Source: Bacillota bacterium (GTDB lineage: Bacteria > Bacillota > Clostridia > Lachnospirales > Lachnospiraceae). From it: a stretch of 64,000 bases of DNA. The notes under the pieces were generated by a model. That model did no database searches and was not told the DNA's origin. It was given only the letters and a program-made list of their open reading frames with translations. Position numbers and translations under genes: made by a program. Below are positions 1-8,670 of the stretch, one piece after another (within the stretch, counting starts at the first letter, position 1; each line of letters opens with the position of its first letter). The stretch lies in contig JAEWIZ010000028.1 of NCBI GenBank assembly GCA_023386815.1, positions 37,804 through 101,803 on the forward strand. The letters are read 5' to 3'.

Positions 1-768
1 TGAGCTGTTAGCAATTGCCATAGAAGCTGCGCTTACCCGACCAGATCCATTAATATTCACAGCTCCGGTTTTTGAATTATGGATTGCAATTGAAGTATCG
101 GAGATTACACTGCCGCCACTCACATTCACGGTGCCTGTTGATAGGTTACCCAGGGCATAGCAATTACCTCTTACCGTTCCTCCTGAAATATTTACATTAC
201 CACCATAAATTCTTATCGCATAGGCATATGCAGTATTTATTGTTGTGTTTTCCACCATACCTTTAACAACATTAATGTTGCTTCCGTACAGACGAATTGT
301 ACCTTCCATTGATTTGCTGGTGATATTGCCATTTGCCTCACTACTATCATCGGTTATGGTCAGTGTGCCGGTACCTCTATGATCGATGGCATGATTTGTG
401 CCACTATCCAGCGTTTTGCCGTTCAAGTTAAGGGTGAAGTTTGCCGGATTGCTCTGGGCGATGGTTACAGTCGATGTGAGGGTGATGTTATCCAGAAAAT
501 CAATGGTCTCATCATTCGCAACAGCATTAACCGCTGCTTGAAGCGTAGCGTAGCCTGTGCTGCCGATTTTAGCAACATCACCGGCCGTACTTAGTATCAT
601 CAGATCTGCAGCTCCCACCTTCTTTTCTGTTTTTTCCATCGGTACGAATTCAATGATTTCTCCGCCCCCGCCAATGGTCGTATGTACTTCTTTTGCCATC
701 GCAGAAACCGGCAGTATGGTTAATACCATGCACAGCGCAAGAAACATACTTAACAATCGTTTGTTCAT
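1..768 (-). CDS. Secreted beta-helix repeat surface protein (partial, C-terminus outside window)
   Basis: The reading frame is open from an ATG at 766-768 to the window edge (256 codons, no stop), so the C-terminus lies outside. An AAGGAGG ribosome site precedes the ATG. The product starts MNKRLLSMFLALCMVLTILP and has a likely cleavage after AMA, giving a classical signal peptide. After about residue 70 come short glycine-rich repeats such as NVNISGGTV and TVNVSGGSV, with one strand-turn unit every 20-25 residues. This is typical of right-handed parallel beta-helix (pectate-lyase-fold) surface proteins. Binding or enzymatic role cannot be told. It lies downstream of the lemA and lipoprotein genes on the same strand and may be one export/envelope group. 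Confidence 0.75.
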   Translation of the reverse strand, partial: MNKRLLSMFLALCMVLTILPVSAMAKEVHTTIGGGGEIIEFVPMEKTEKKVGAADLMILSTAGDVAKIGSTGYATLQAAVNAVANDETIDFLDNITLTSTVTIAQSNPANFTLNLNGKTLDSGTNHAIDHRGTGTLTITDDSSEANGNITSKSMEGTIRLYGSNINVVKGMVENTTINTAYAYAIRIYGGNVNISGGTVRGNCYALGNLSTGTVNVSGGSVISDTSIAIHNSKTGAVNINGSGRVSAASMAIANSS

Positions 769-889
769 AGAATCTGTTCCTCCTTCAATAAAATTAGTTT
801 TCCTCATTTTCCCAAATAGCGACGTCAATTCACCGGGAATTCACGAATTGCTATTTGAGCAGCTAGGTTTGATCGTAAATTTGACTATC

Positions 890-1444
890 TCATTTCATGC
901 TATACATATCTGCCTTACCAGCCTGCTCCACCAGATACTCTCTTTGACGAAAGCCAAGCATACCGGCAATCATGGAAACCGGGAACATTCGGATTTCACG
1001 ATTCAGCTTCGTCACGCTGTCGTTGTAAATCAGGCGGCTGGTACGCACCATGTTTTCAAAGGTCTGCACTGCGTCCACGGTTTTGATATATGTTTGGCTT
1101 GCTGCAAGTTCCGGGTACTGCTCCGTTACCATGGCAATCCTGCCCAAGGCTTCAGAAATAATTCCCTCCTGACGCAGCACATCATCTGGTGTGGATTTTG
1201 CTGTAATTACACTTCTTCTTGATTTGATTGATTCAATCAACGTTTCGCTTTCGTGCCTGGCATAGCCTTTTGTCAAATCTAAAAGAGCTATCAGAGCGTC
1301 AAAACGGCTTGACAGCTGCACCCCGATCTGACTCATGGCGTTGCTGATGTTCTCATCCAGCACGACCAGTCTGCGCTGCGTAGAGATAGCCCATAGAACA
1401 ATGACCGCAACAATTACAATAATTGTGATGAAAGTTGGCAGCAT
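890..1444 (-). CDS. LemA family membrane protein
   Basis: This 184-residue protein starts with one membrane helix (about residues 4-22), followed by a long helical domain with the LemA signature: a conserved arginine/valine-rich stretch, LDENISNAMSQIGVQLSSR, then heptad-like helices. The family usually has an extracytoplasmic N-terminus and a cytoplasmic helical body. Its biochemical role is unknown. The start has a GAGGAG site eight bases upstream. It sits 127 bases after the lipoprotein gene on the same strand. LemA proteins often occur beside secreted or membrane repair factors, and here the neighbours are a lipoprotein and a secreted beta-helix protein. Family assignment is confident; function is not. 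Confidence 0.85.
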   Translation of the reverse strand: MLPTFITIIVIVAVIVLWAISTQRRLVVLDENISNAMSQIGVQLSSRFDALIALLDLTKGYARHESETLIESIKSRRSVITAKSTPDDVLRQEGIISEALGRIAMVTEQYPELAASQTYIKTVDAVQTFENMVRTSRLIYNDSVTKLNREIRMFPVSMIAGMLGFRQREYLVEQAGKADMYSMK

Positions 1445-1479
1445 AATAAAGTCTCCTCATTTTTATTTTTTAACAGGCA

Positions 1480-1506
1480 GGCAGACTGCTATTTTGTCTG
1501 TCTGCC
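1480..1506 (-). terminator. Hairpin between lipoprotein gene and lemA (possible weak terminator)
   Basis: A 7-bp perfect stem (GGCAGAC/GTCTGCC) lies between the lipoprotein gene and lemA. On the minus strand only a short, broken U-stretch follows, so it may be a leaky terminator or an mRNA spacer. A second GC-rich hairpin lies at about 1526-1555. Confidence 0.4.
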
Positions 1507-1571
1507 CATTTTGTAGCATGAATATCAGGTGGGCGAAGTAGGCTCCCCGCCTGGTGCTAGTTATAAAGGTA

Positions 1572-2144
1572 TTACTCCAATGAGATACTCTCAATTATAT
1601 CGTTCATGTAAGCCTCAAGCGAGGTGCTTGCCCCTGTTTCATAAGTAAAGGTTAATTGTTGCTCACAGTCCTGACCTTCAATTGAAAAGAACAAAGTAAG
1701 GTGACAAATAGTTTTGTTTTTACCGTTTGTAGCGCCGTCACCCGTAAACTGGAAGGATACAGCGTCCACTCCCGCAATGGTAACAGGGTTGTTAAATTCC
1801 AGCACCTTGATGTTGGAATAGGTATCCCCAATCAGGTCAACCATATAGTCTTCTGTAATATCCTCGATTCTTACATCCGGTATAATGGTTGGAGTTATGA
1901 CAATACTGGCATTTGTGCCCTCAGCCACAGCATAGCCGTCTTTATCGTAAAATTCATCAAAATCACTTGGAACAAGCAGGGTGGTGAAATTCGCTTCCTT
2001 GCTGACAAGTGTGACATCCGAAGCGGCAGGCGCCGATGCTTCAGGATTGGAAGTGGATGTTGCATTGTCTCCTTTGCCGCCTCCGCAGGCAACAAGACTA
2101 AATGTCATAACAAGTGTCATCATAAGTACCAATCGTTTTTTCAT
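1572..2144 (-). CDS. Putative secreted lipoprotein, unknown function
   Basis: The chosen ATG (2142-2144) gives 190 residues starting MKKRLVLMMTLVMTFSLVAC and has GGAGG eight bases upstream. A start five codons earlier would put that site inside the gene. The signal sequence ends in a lipobox (LVAC) followed by GGGKGDN, then a Ser/Ala/Pro-rich tether to about residue 40. The soluble part (residues 50-190) alternates beta strands and helices and contains an internal Cys (GQDCEQ). It resembles small lipoproteins such as PsbP/Mog1-fold proteins of Firmicutes, but I cannot confirm this. It is divergent from the LytTR/GHKL pair with a 218-base shared upstream region, so it is a candidate target of that system. 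Confidence 0.75.
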   Translation of the reverse strand: MKKRLVLMMTLVMTFSLVACGGGKGDNATSTSNPEASAPAASDVTLVSKEANFTTLLVPSDFDEFYDKDGYAVAEGTNASIVITPTIIPDVRIEDITEDYMVDLIGDTYSNIKVLEFNNPVTIAGVDAVSFQFTGDGATNGKNKTICHLTLFFSIEGQDCEQQLTFTYETGASTSLEAYMNDIIESISLE

Positions 2145-2362
2145 TATAAGGTCCTCCATTTTTCTGTTTCGTAGTTTTAAGAGAATCCCTCTTTGCTTAT
2201 ATTCGAGTTGTTCTCATGGATTCAATCTACCAAAAATTCCTCAAAAAAAACGCCCGCTGCATGAAACATGAATTTTTCGACATGAATCATGGTTTTAGAT
2301 CTCCAACTTTTATGGTAAAATTATTATGGAAAATAATACACATTAGAAATGGAGGAATGCTT

Positions 2363-3097
2363 ATGCTGCAGATTGCTGTCTGTGATGACAATATTGACGA
2401 GCTAGCTAATATGGTACAGCTCATAAACTTATACCGAGCATCAAGAAACTTTAACTGTGAATATGCCGTCTTTCCAAACGGATTTGATTTGGTTTCGACC
2501 TTAGAAAAAGGAAAGCGGTTTGATATATACTGTTTGGATATCATTATGCCGGGCTTTACCGGCATTGATGTAGCAAAGGAAATTCGCGGCTTTGACAAAA
2601 CCGCGCCGATCTTGTTCTTTACCTCATCGCCTGAGTTTGCTTTGGAAAGCTATTCAGTGAAAGCCATAAACTATGTACTAAAGCCAATCTCAAAAGAAAA
2701 ACTATTCTTTACCTTTGACGAAATACTGGAGCAAATCAAAGTGGAAAAAGACGAGGATGCGGTTATCGTAAAGAGTAAAGAGGGTATTCAAAAAATACTG
2801 ATCTCCAATTTGACCTTTACCGAGGTCATCGGCAGAAATGTGTTGTATCACCTGTACTCTGGCAGAGTAATCGAATGCATAGAACCTTTTTCCTCCGTCT
2901 GCGATAAGCTGCTGAAATATGGGTGTTTTATCAGACCCCACCGCTCCTACCTTGTGAATATGCAGTATGTGGATATCATTGAAAATCATCAGATAACATT
3001 ACAAACCCTTTCTTCTGTCCCTGTTGCACAGGGCAAGGCGCGGGAGATTAAGCAGCAATATCTGAATTATCAAATGGAGGAGGGAGTAAACGAATGA
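2363..3097 (+). CDS. LytTR-family response regulator
   Basis: The 244-residue protein has an N-terminal receiver domain (about 1-125) with acidic pair D8-D9, phospho-acceptor D59 in CLDIIMPG, and the conserved lysine in YVLKPIS. A C-terminal LytTR DNA-binding domain follows (about 140-240), with the family's FIRPHRSYLVNMQYV stretch. An ATG at 2363 fits the GGAGG site at 2351-2355; ATG 2357 is too close and 2216 has no site. The stop overlaps the kinase start by four bases (ATGA), so the two are translationally coupled. LytTR regulators of this AgrA/VirR type usually control surface proteins, toxins or peptides. Its targets here are unknown, but the divergent lipoprotein gene is plausible. Confidence 0.93.
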   Translation: MLQIAVCDDNIDELANMVQLINLYRASRNFNCEYAVFPNGFDLVSTLEKGKRFDIYCLDIIMPGFTGIDVAKEIRGFDKTAPILFFTSSPEFALESYSVKAINYVLKPISKEKLFFTFDEILEQIKVEKDEDAVIVKSKEGIQKILISNLTFTEVIGRNVLYHLYSGRVIECIEPFSSVCDKLLKYGCFIRPHRSYLVNMQYVDIIENHQITLQTLSSVPVAQGKAREIKQQYLNYQMEEGVNE

Positions 3098-4365
3098 TAG
3101 AAACTGCTATTGAATTCTCTCGTTACTTTATTGCTCTGTTATTCGGTTTGGCAGTTGCGGCCAGCTTCGTTGGAATGGCACACACACGGAAAAATCATTT
3201 GGTTCTTGGGTGCTTTACCGTTGTTATATTTATGATTCAAGTCGTATGCTTATTTCGTTGGGGCATGGACACGACGTGGAAAATATACCCACTACTCGCT
3301 CATTTGCCGATATCCGCTTTTACCGCTTTCTATTTAAAGCGCTCGTGGTTGATTTCGATAACTAGTATGCTCACTTCTTTTTTGTGTTGCCAGCCGTCAC
3401 GTTGGATTGGTAGTGTGGCAGGGGATGTCTTTGACAGTGTGACTATGAACCATTTGGGTTATATTGTATCGGTATTTTTGATGTACTATGTTCTTCAAAA
3501 ATATGTGACAAAGTCGGTTCAGCATTTGATAGAACGCTCGGCTAAATCCTGCCTTATATTTGGTGCAGTTCCGGCTTTTTACTATTTGTTGGACTATACC
3601 ACCACTGTTTATACTGATTTTCTGTATAGAGGAACACGGACGGCTGTACAGTTCATGCCTTTCATTATATCCGCCTTTTATTTTGTCTTTGTCCTTTTTT
3701 ACTATGCCGAAGCGCAAAGACAGGCGAACGTCGAAAGAGAGCGGGATATGCTGGTTACGCAGTTTAAGCAGGCACAATCAGAATTTGCTTCCATGCGGCA
3801 GATGCAGCAGAATGCAGCAGCCTATCGGCATGATATGCGCCACCATTTCGCTCTTTTACAAGGGCTGGCATCCAAGGAACAGATCGAGGATATCAAAGAG
3901 TATCTACGGACTGCCCAGTCCGACATGGACGCCATCACGCCCCTACGCTTTTGCGAAAACGAAACTGTCAATCTGATTTTGTCCGCCTTTGCTACCAAGG
4001 CAAAACAATCGGGGATCCTGTTGACGATAGATGCGAAGCTGCCTGACTCGCTTCCCTTTAGCGACACCGAGCTTTGTTCACTCTTGTCAAACGCTTTGGA
4101 AAACGCCATACAAGCCTCGGAAAATATAGCCGACTATAATGCACGGTTTATCAAGTTACGTATGTATTCCAAAAATAAAAAGTTGTGTATTGACATCCGT
4201 AATCGCTATCAAACAGAACCCATCTTCCATCAGGGTCTTCCTATATCCAAAGAACCGGGACATGGCTTTGGAACAAAAAGTATGGCTCATGTTGTGGAAA
4301 AACATGGCGGTGTATTCCAATTTTCGGTCAAGGATGGCTGGTTTATCTTTCAGGCTACTGCATAA
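3094..4365 (+). CDS. GHKL-domain sensor histidine kinase (AgrC/VirS type)
   Basis: The first ~205 residues form about six hydrophobic helices, as in peptide- or ligand-sensing AgrC-like kinases. A coiled coil (about 210-240) leads to the phospho-acceptor His246 in YRHDMRHH. The GHKL ATPase follows, with N-box NALENAIQAS and glycine box GHGFGTKS near the C-terminus. Length (423) fits the family. It is the cognate kinase of the LytTR regulator, whose stop codon it overlaps. No small peptide precursor gene or AgrB-like protease is visible nearby, so the signal is unknown. Confidence 0.92.
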   Translation: MIETAIEFSRYFIALLFGLAVAASFVGMAHTRKNHLVLGCFTVVIFMIQVVCLFRWGMDTTWKIYPLLAHLPISAFTAFYLKRSWLISITSMLTSFLCCQPSRWIGSVAGDVFDSVTMNHLGYIVSVFLMYYVLQKYVTKSVQHLIERSAKSCLIFGAVPAFYYLLDYTTTVYTDFLYRGTRTAVQFMPFIISAFYFVFVLFYYAEAQRQANVERERDMLVTQFKQAQSEFASMRQMQQNAAAYRHDMRHHFALLQGLASKEQIEDIKEYLRTAQSDMDAITPLRFCENETVNLILSAFATKAKQSGILLTIDAKLPDSLPFSDTELCSLLSNALENAIQASENIADYNARFIKLRMYSKNKKLCIDIRNRYQTEPIFHQGLPISKEPGHGFGTKSMAHVVEKHGGVFQFSVKDGWFIFQATA

Positions 4366-4461
4366 AAGGATTTTATCGTAAGACGTACCCTTTCTTCTGA
4401 ATTCTATTTGAGCTTGATATAGAGCAAATGTTATCTGAAGATATTTCTCATTCTTTGCATC

Positions 4462-4506
4462 AAAAAAGCGCAGCTCATAGAAACTTTTATTTTCTATGAA
4501 TTGCGC
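4462..4506 (-). terminator. Rho-independent terminator of the PadR-linked operon
   Basis: On the minus strand a GCGCA...TGCGC stem with an inner TCATAGAAA/TTTCTATGA arm is followed by six U residues. It lies about 60 bases after the stop of the membrane protein gene. On the plus strand it could also stop the kinase transcript, though its U-run is weaker there. Confidence 0.75.
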
Positions 4507-4564
4507 TATATTATTTTCATCCCCTCTTTTTATCGAAAGCCTTGATTTCTTAGGGTTTAATCTT

Positions 4565-5230
4565 CTAATCTGTCCACTTATACTTACTCGACTGACAGCT
4601 CATATGATAATCATAAGCTACTTTTACTAATATAAATATTATTAAGGCAAATCCAGTAACCCATATCGTATTTATCCTAAATAAAACCGTTTTAAGAAAT
4701 GGAAGGCTCCGGTTAACTACAGTGGTTAGGATCAGAATAACTATGAGTAGGAAATTATATATATTTTGTTTCCATCCTCTCTCATATAGAAATCTTGGTA
4801 TCATATATATCTGACCTATAGTACCAAGGGCAAGCCATACCAGATAAAATATACCTTGACCTATAGTTACCGTTGTAGTGCCCGAATAAATTCCCCAAAA
4901 AACAATACTTATGACAAGCACCCTGATTGCAAGATCATACGCAATCACAAGTAGAAACTCTTTCGTAGATATCTTTCCATTATTTTCAATTACAGTCTCA
5001 CACCATTCTCTCTTATCTTCCTCGATTAAATCCAAAAAAGTTTCATTTCTTTGTTCCGCTTCTAAGGCCATTCCAATTAATTCTTTGTGTGTAATCTCTC
5101 GATCAAAAGCACCCATTCTAGCTACGTTCATATATTTCATCATCTTAAGTATGGCATCCCTACTCTCTTCTGAAAGAAACTGTTCCCTTAATCTGTTCTC
5201 CTTTTTGAGAAGCTTTAATTTATTTTTCAC
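4565..5230 (-). CDS. PadR-associated membrane protein, uncharacterised
   Basis: A GTG start overlaps the padR stop (GTGA), so the two are coupled. The 221-residue product has a charged helical N-terminal domain (about 1-95) rich in Glu/Lys/Arg with the element EEDKREWCETVIE, then four or five membrane helices (about 98-120, 125-145, 155-175, 185-210). The soluble N-terminal domain recalls the short helical partner proteins (DUF1048-like) often encoded next to PadR regulators, but I cannot prove the family. The role is unknown. PadR-linked membrane proteins are commonly drug-efflux or envelope-stress factors. Confidence 0.7.
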   Translation of the reverse strand: MKNKLKLLKKENRLREQFLSEESRDAILKMMKYMNVARMGAFDREITHKELIGMALEAEQRNETFLDLIEEDKREWCETVIENNGKISTKEFLLVIAYDLAIRVLVISIVFWGIYSGTTTVTIGQGIFYLVWLALGTIGQIYMIPRFLYERGWKQNIYNFLLIVILILTTVVNRSLPFLKTVLFRINTIWVTGFALIIFILVKVAYDYHMSCQSSKYKWTD

Positions 5231-5562
5231 TCGATACCCTCCCCTAACTCCATAATATTATTTACATTCATAACTACTTCCCTCCAACATTCCTTGAATT
5301 CCATGAGTAGTACTTTTCCCTCTTCTGTTAATGAATAATATTTCCTCGCTGGTCCTAATGGAGAAATCTTAAACTCAGAGATTATCATCCTTTTTTTTTC
5401 AAGACGCAGAAGAAGCGGATAGATAGTCCCCTCCTTTACATCCGTAAAACCATAACCCTGTAACTTTGTCACTATATCATATCCATATGTGACCTCATCA
5501 TACAATATCTTCAATATGCAACCTTCAATCGTTCCTCTCATCAATTGTGATTTATCATACAT
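5227..5562 (-). CDS. PadR-family transcriptional repressor
   Basis: The product (111 residues from MYDKSQLMRG) has the PadR winged helix: GTIEGCILKILYDEVTYGYDIV, then EGTIYPLLLRLEKKRMI for the recognition helix and wing, and a C-terminal dimer helix. An upstream in-frame ATG at 5616 would add 18 residues, but it lies inside the palindromic operator, so the shorter form is preferred. The ribosome site is an AGGTGAAGG stretch very close to the ATG. The gene precedes and overlaps the membrane protein gene, forming a two-gene autoregulated unit under the 5571-5621 palindrome. The effector is unknown. Confidence 0.9.
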   Translation of the reverse strand: MYDKSQLMRGTIEGCILKILYDEVTYGYDIVTKLQGYGFTDVKEGTIYPLLLRLEKKRMIISEFKISPLGPARKYYSLTEEGKVLLMEFKECWREVVMNVNNIMELGEGIE

Positions 5563-5570
5563 ACCTTCAC

Positions 5571-5621
5571 CTACCTTGTAGTGCAATATAGTTATCATAA
5601 CTATATTGTACCGCAAGGTAG
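5571..5621. promoter_or_regulatory. 51-bp palindromic operator of the PadR unit
   Basis: Two 25-base arms are arranged around a single central C at 5596, and 22 of 25 positions are complementary. Outer ends are CTACCTTG/CAAGGTAG and inner ends ATAGTTAT/ATAACTAT. It lies immediately 5' of the padR start. PadR proteins bind inverted repeats at their own promoters, so autoregulation is inferred. Confidence 0.8.
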
Positions 5622-5661
5622 CAAAATGTCAATAGATAATTGTAAATTTTTTATATTAGAA

Positions 5662-5713
5662 CAAAAAAATAGCGCAACCCTCAGAAAACTTAATTTTCTT
5701 TAGATTGCGCTAT
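5662..5713 (-). terminator. Rho-independent terminator of efp
   Basis: An ATAGCGCAA/TTGCGCTAT stem with an inner AGAAAA/TTTTCT arm is followed on the minus strand by seven U residues. It starts about 20 bases after the efp stop and separates efp from the padR unit. Confidence 0.85.
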
Positions 5714-5732
5714 ATTAATTCTTACTATTTAA

Positions 5733-6290
5733 TTAAACTCTCTTCATGTAATCGCCAGTTCTTGTATCGATCTGGATCTTATCACCCTGCTCTACGAATA
5801 AAGGAACGTAAACAGTTGCTCCGGTTTCTACAATTGCAGGTTTGGAAGCTCCCTGTGCTGTATCTCCTTTGAAGCCTGGCTCTGTATCTGTAATAACAAG
5901 TTCTACGAACAATGGAGGTTCGATTGCGAATACCTGTCCACCATGAGCAAGCATCTTAACCATTTCATTTTCCTTAACAAACTTAAGGGAATCGCCGATC
6001 GCATCCTCATTCATAGCGATCTGATCGAATGATTCAACATTCATGAAGTGATATAACTCACCGTCAGAATATAAATACTGCATTTCACTTCTTTCAATAT
6101 GAGCCTGTGGATATTTTTCAGTAGGACGGAATGTCTTTTCAACAACTCCACCATTCTTAATATTTCTTAATTTAGTTCTTACAAATGCTGCACCTTTTCC
6201 TGGTTTTACGTGCTGAAACTCAATAATCTGATATACGTTATTGTCCATTTCAATGGTCAGACCGTTTCTGAAATCGCCTGCTGATACCAT
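5733..6290 (-). CDS. efp: Elongation factor P
   Basis: This 185-residue protein has the three-domain EF-P layout. The N-terminal KOW-like domain carries the loop KPGKG, with K32 at the position modified in Bacillus EF-P. The middle OB domain and C-terminal OB domain end in DTRTGDYMKRV, the family signature. EF-P binds the ribosome between the P and E sites and relieves stalling at proline runs. A strong AAGGAGG site lies ten bases before the ATG. It follows the M24 peptidase gene after 256 bases, which is the usual Clostridia order. No modification enzyme is encoded nearby. Confidence 0.98.
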   Translation of the reverse strand: MVSAGDFRNGLTIEMDNNVYQIIEFQHVKPGKGAAFVRTKLRNIKNGGVVEKTFRPTEKYPQAHIERSEMQYLYSDGELYHFMNVESFDQIAMNEDAIGDSLKFVKENEMVKMLAHGGQVFAIEPPLFVELVITDTEPGFKGDTAQGASKPAIVETGATVYVPLFVEQGDKIQIDTRTGDYMKRV

Positions 6291-6546
6291 ACTTAAAACT
6301 CCTCCTTAAATATTTATGTGACCACTCAGTCACAACGACTCTAATGAACCGATGTACGTAAAGCTTTCAAAAATTATATGCTTTGAGGCTGCCTACCCGA
6401 AACCAAGAGAAATATATTTTTCACGAAATTTTCGAGACAACTGAATAGTTACAATTCGACTACTCCTTAGTCTATAATAAGCTGCAAATTTTTGCAATAG
6501 TTTTTTTATCTAAGCTCTAAAATTTTGCATATTTTTCGTTAAACTT

Positions 6547-7614
6547 TTACAATTCAATTAAATTTTTATTAGAGAACGTGAAATTTTCATGTCCTTGTTC
6601 TGTTACTACGACTAAATCTTCGATTCTGACACCGCCAAAGCCCTTAATATAAATTCCCGGCTCTATCGTCTCTGTCATGCCTGCCTCAATAATTCCTTCT
6701 TCCAGCATTGATAATCTTGGATTCTCATGGATGTGTAGTCCTACGCTGTGTCCCAAACCATGTCCAAAGCAACCTTCATAACCGGCCCCGTATATGATAT
6801 CTCTGGCAACTTTATCAACTTCCTTACCCTGATATCCTGCTTTGATGAAATCAAGTGCCGCTTGTTGTGCCTTCAATACAGTATGATATACTTCTTTTTG
6901 CTTCTCGCTAGCTTTACCTACGACAACTGTTCTGGTCATATCGGAGCAATATCCCTCGTAAATACAACCAAAGTCCATGGTCAAAAAGTCACCAAGCTCA
7001 ATCTTTTTCTGAGATGGTACTGCATGAGGCATGGAGGAATTGATACCGGAAGCTACAATCGCTGAGAAGCTCAAGCCCTCTGCGCCTTTTACTTTCAAGA
7101 GATATTCAATTCTTGCTGCCAACTCAATCTCCGTCATTCCCGGTTTAATAAAGTTTAATATCTCAGTAAATACCTCGTCTCCAATTGCTTCTGCTTTCTT
7201 AATACGCTCCAACTCCATAGGAGTTTTGATACGACGTAGATTTGTAATTTCACTTCCCAGAGGAACGAAATCCTTTACCTTTAACTTTTCCTTAAGTTTA
7301 TTATAATTGGCAAATATCATTTCTTCCGCTTCAAAGGCCAGACGGTCTACTCCATCCGTACTTAAAACATCATTAATGGCTTCCTCATAACCTCCATTGC
7401 CAATTGTAATAACTTCATAACCCTCTGCTTCCAACTCTGCTTGAATGGTATAGCGGAAATCTGTAATAACTGCATGTCTTTTCTCCGAGATATACACATA
7501 TCCGGTAGCACCTGCAAATCCACTAATATATCGCATGTTATTACCATTAGAAATAAGTACCGCACCAGCGGATTGCTTTTTTAATATTTCTTGAACTTTT
7601 TTATAGTTGTCCAT
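6547..7614 (-). CDS. M24 metallopeptidase (Xaa-Pro aminopeptidase/dipeptidase type)
   Basis: The 355-residue length fits the short PepP/PepQ type of Firmicutes. Residues 1-125 form the creatinase-like N-terminal domain. The C-terminal pita-bread domain carries the five metal ligands: Asp in TMDFGCIYEG, Asp in CSDMTRTV, His in GLGHSVGLHIHE, Glu in ETIEPGIY and Glu in GVRIEDLV. It is expected to remove N-terminal residues before proline in the cytoplasm. It follows aroQ closely (63 bases) and precedes efp, a conserved order in Firmicutes, making an interesting pairing of proline-related peptide handling and EF-P. Confidence 0.93.
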   Translation of the reverse strand: MDNYKKVQEILKKQSAGAVLISNGNNMRYISGFAGATGYVYISEKRHAVITDFRYTIQAELEAEGYEVITIGNGGYEEAINDVLSTDGVDRLAFEAEEMIFANYNKLKEKLKVKDFVPLGSEITNLRRIKTPMELERIKKAEAIGDEVFTEILNFIKPGMTEIELAARIEYLLKVKGAEGLSFSAIVASGINSSMPHAVPSQKKIELGDFLTMDFGCIYEGYCSDMTRTVVVGKASEKQKEVYHTVLKAQQAALDFIKAGYQGKEVDKVARDIIYGAGYEGCFGHGLGHSVGLHIHENPRLSMLEEGIIEAGMTETIEPGIYIKGFGGVRIEDLVVVTEQGHENFTFSNKNLIEL

Positions 7615-7677
7615 TATTTACCTGACCTTCTTCTACAATTTTATTTAATCCTATTTTATTTTTGATTCATTCCAAAA

Positions 7678-8118
7678 CTATGACTCTCGAACTATATCTA
7701 TAATTGCATCGATTGCTAGGAGATATCCCTGCAATCCAAGACCTGCTATTTGTCCGGTGCATACAGGAGCTGTAACTGACGTATGCCTAAACTCTTCTCT
7801 TTGATGGATATTTGAGATATGTACTTCAATTTTAGGGGCTGTAATAGAAGCAAGCGCATCACGAATGGCATAGCTATAATGGGTATAGGCTCCCGGGTTG
7901 ATCACGATGCCATCTACCTGATCATAATAGGCTTTTTGAATTCGGTCAATAATCTCTCCCTCACAATTGCTTTGATAGGTCTCGATTGTTATATTCTCCT
8001 GGTTTGCCTTTTCTTCCAGTTTACCGAGCAGATATTCAAAATCCTGGCTACCATAAATTCCTTTTTCCCGAATTCCCAGGAAATTCAAATTCGGTCCGTT
8101 TATCACAAGTATCTTCAT
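7678..8118 (-). CDS. aroQ: Type II 3-dehydroquinate dehydratase
   Basis: AroQ catalyses step three of the shikimate pathway, converting 3-dehydroquinate to 3-dehydroshikimate. Family marks include the start MKILVINGPNLNFLGIREK, the catalytic Tyr loop (KGIYG), NPGAYTHYSYAIRDAL, the EVHISNIHQREEFR substrate loop and the final SVTAPVCTGQIAGLG. Length (146) is standard for the dodecameric type II enzyme. It lies 15 bases after aroK and has a clear AAGGAG site, so it is co-transcribed with yqeG and aroK. Confidence 0.98.
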   Translation of the reverse strand: MKILVINGPNLNFLGIREKGIYGSQDFEYLLGKLEEKANQENITIETYQSNCEGEIIDRIQKAYYDQVDGIVINPGAYTHYSYAIRDALASITAPKIEVHISNIHQREEFRHTSVTAPVCTGQIAGLGLQGYLLAIDAIIDIVRES

Positions 8119-8133
8119 GCCAGTCTCCTTTCT

Positions 8134-8670
8134 TTATCCCTTAGGGATTTTTATTTTAGTATTTTCATATGCTTTCAGAATTAAATGAGCAATCTCACCC
8201 ACTGTCTTATTATCTGTGATAACCATATCATGGGCTGTCTTCTCATAGATCGGAGTTCGCAAGGCAAGCATACGCTCCACCCTTTCTTCCAGTTCATCTC
8301 CCTGCAACAAAGGTCTGGACCTATCCCCCTGCAATCTGGCTACGGTAGTTTCCTTTGATGTTTTCAAGAATACTACGAATCCAAGTTCCTTTAATAAGGC
8401 AGAATTTTCGTCCCTGATAGGCAAACCTCCTCCGGTAGATAACACGGTATCTTCTAGTACTGGTACCATCTCTTTTAGCAAATCCGTCTCAAGCTTTCGA
8501 AAATATTCTTCCCCATGGATGGAAAATATATGATTGATGGAGTCCCCGGTTTTTTCTTCAATCAGCTGATCTGTATCTTGAAATCCATAGGCTAATTGCT
8601 TAGCCAGATATTCCCCAACACAGGTTTTGCCTGAACCCATAAACCCGATCAAAATAATATTGTGCTTCAT
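8134..8670 (-). CDS. aroK: Shikimate kinase
   Basis: AroK phosphorylates shikimate at the 3-hydroxyl. The P-loop is GFMGSGKT near the N-terminus. Substrate contacts sit in the DTD motif (QDTDQLIEEK), in FRKLETDLLKE and in STGGGLPIR. The LID region carries RSRPLL. The 178-residue length is normal. It overlaps the yqeG stop by four bases and precedes aroQ by 15, so two shikimate steps are encoded together. Confidence 0.97.
   Translation of the reverse strand: MKHNIILIGFMGSGKTCVGEYLAKQLAYGFQDTDQLIEEKTGDSINHIFSIHGEEYFRKLETDLLKEMVPVLEDTVLSTGGGLPIRDENSALLKELGFVVFLKTSKETTVARLQGDRSRPLLQGDELEERVERMLALRTPIYEKTAHDMVITDNKTVGEIAHLILKAYENTKIKIPKG

Noticed and set aside
557..1222. Long plus-strand open frame of 221 codons
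   Set aside because: It lies opposite lemA and the signal-peptide end of the surface protein gene, has no ribosome site, and its protein has no plausible domains. It is a shadow.
2145..2362. LytTR direct-repeat binding sites between the lipoprotein and regulator genes
   Set aside because: ATGAA repeats occur (about 2260-2290), but none fits the LytTR consensus spacing well enough to call.
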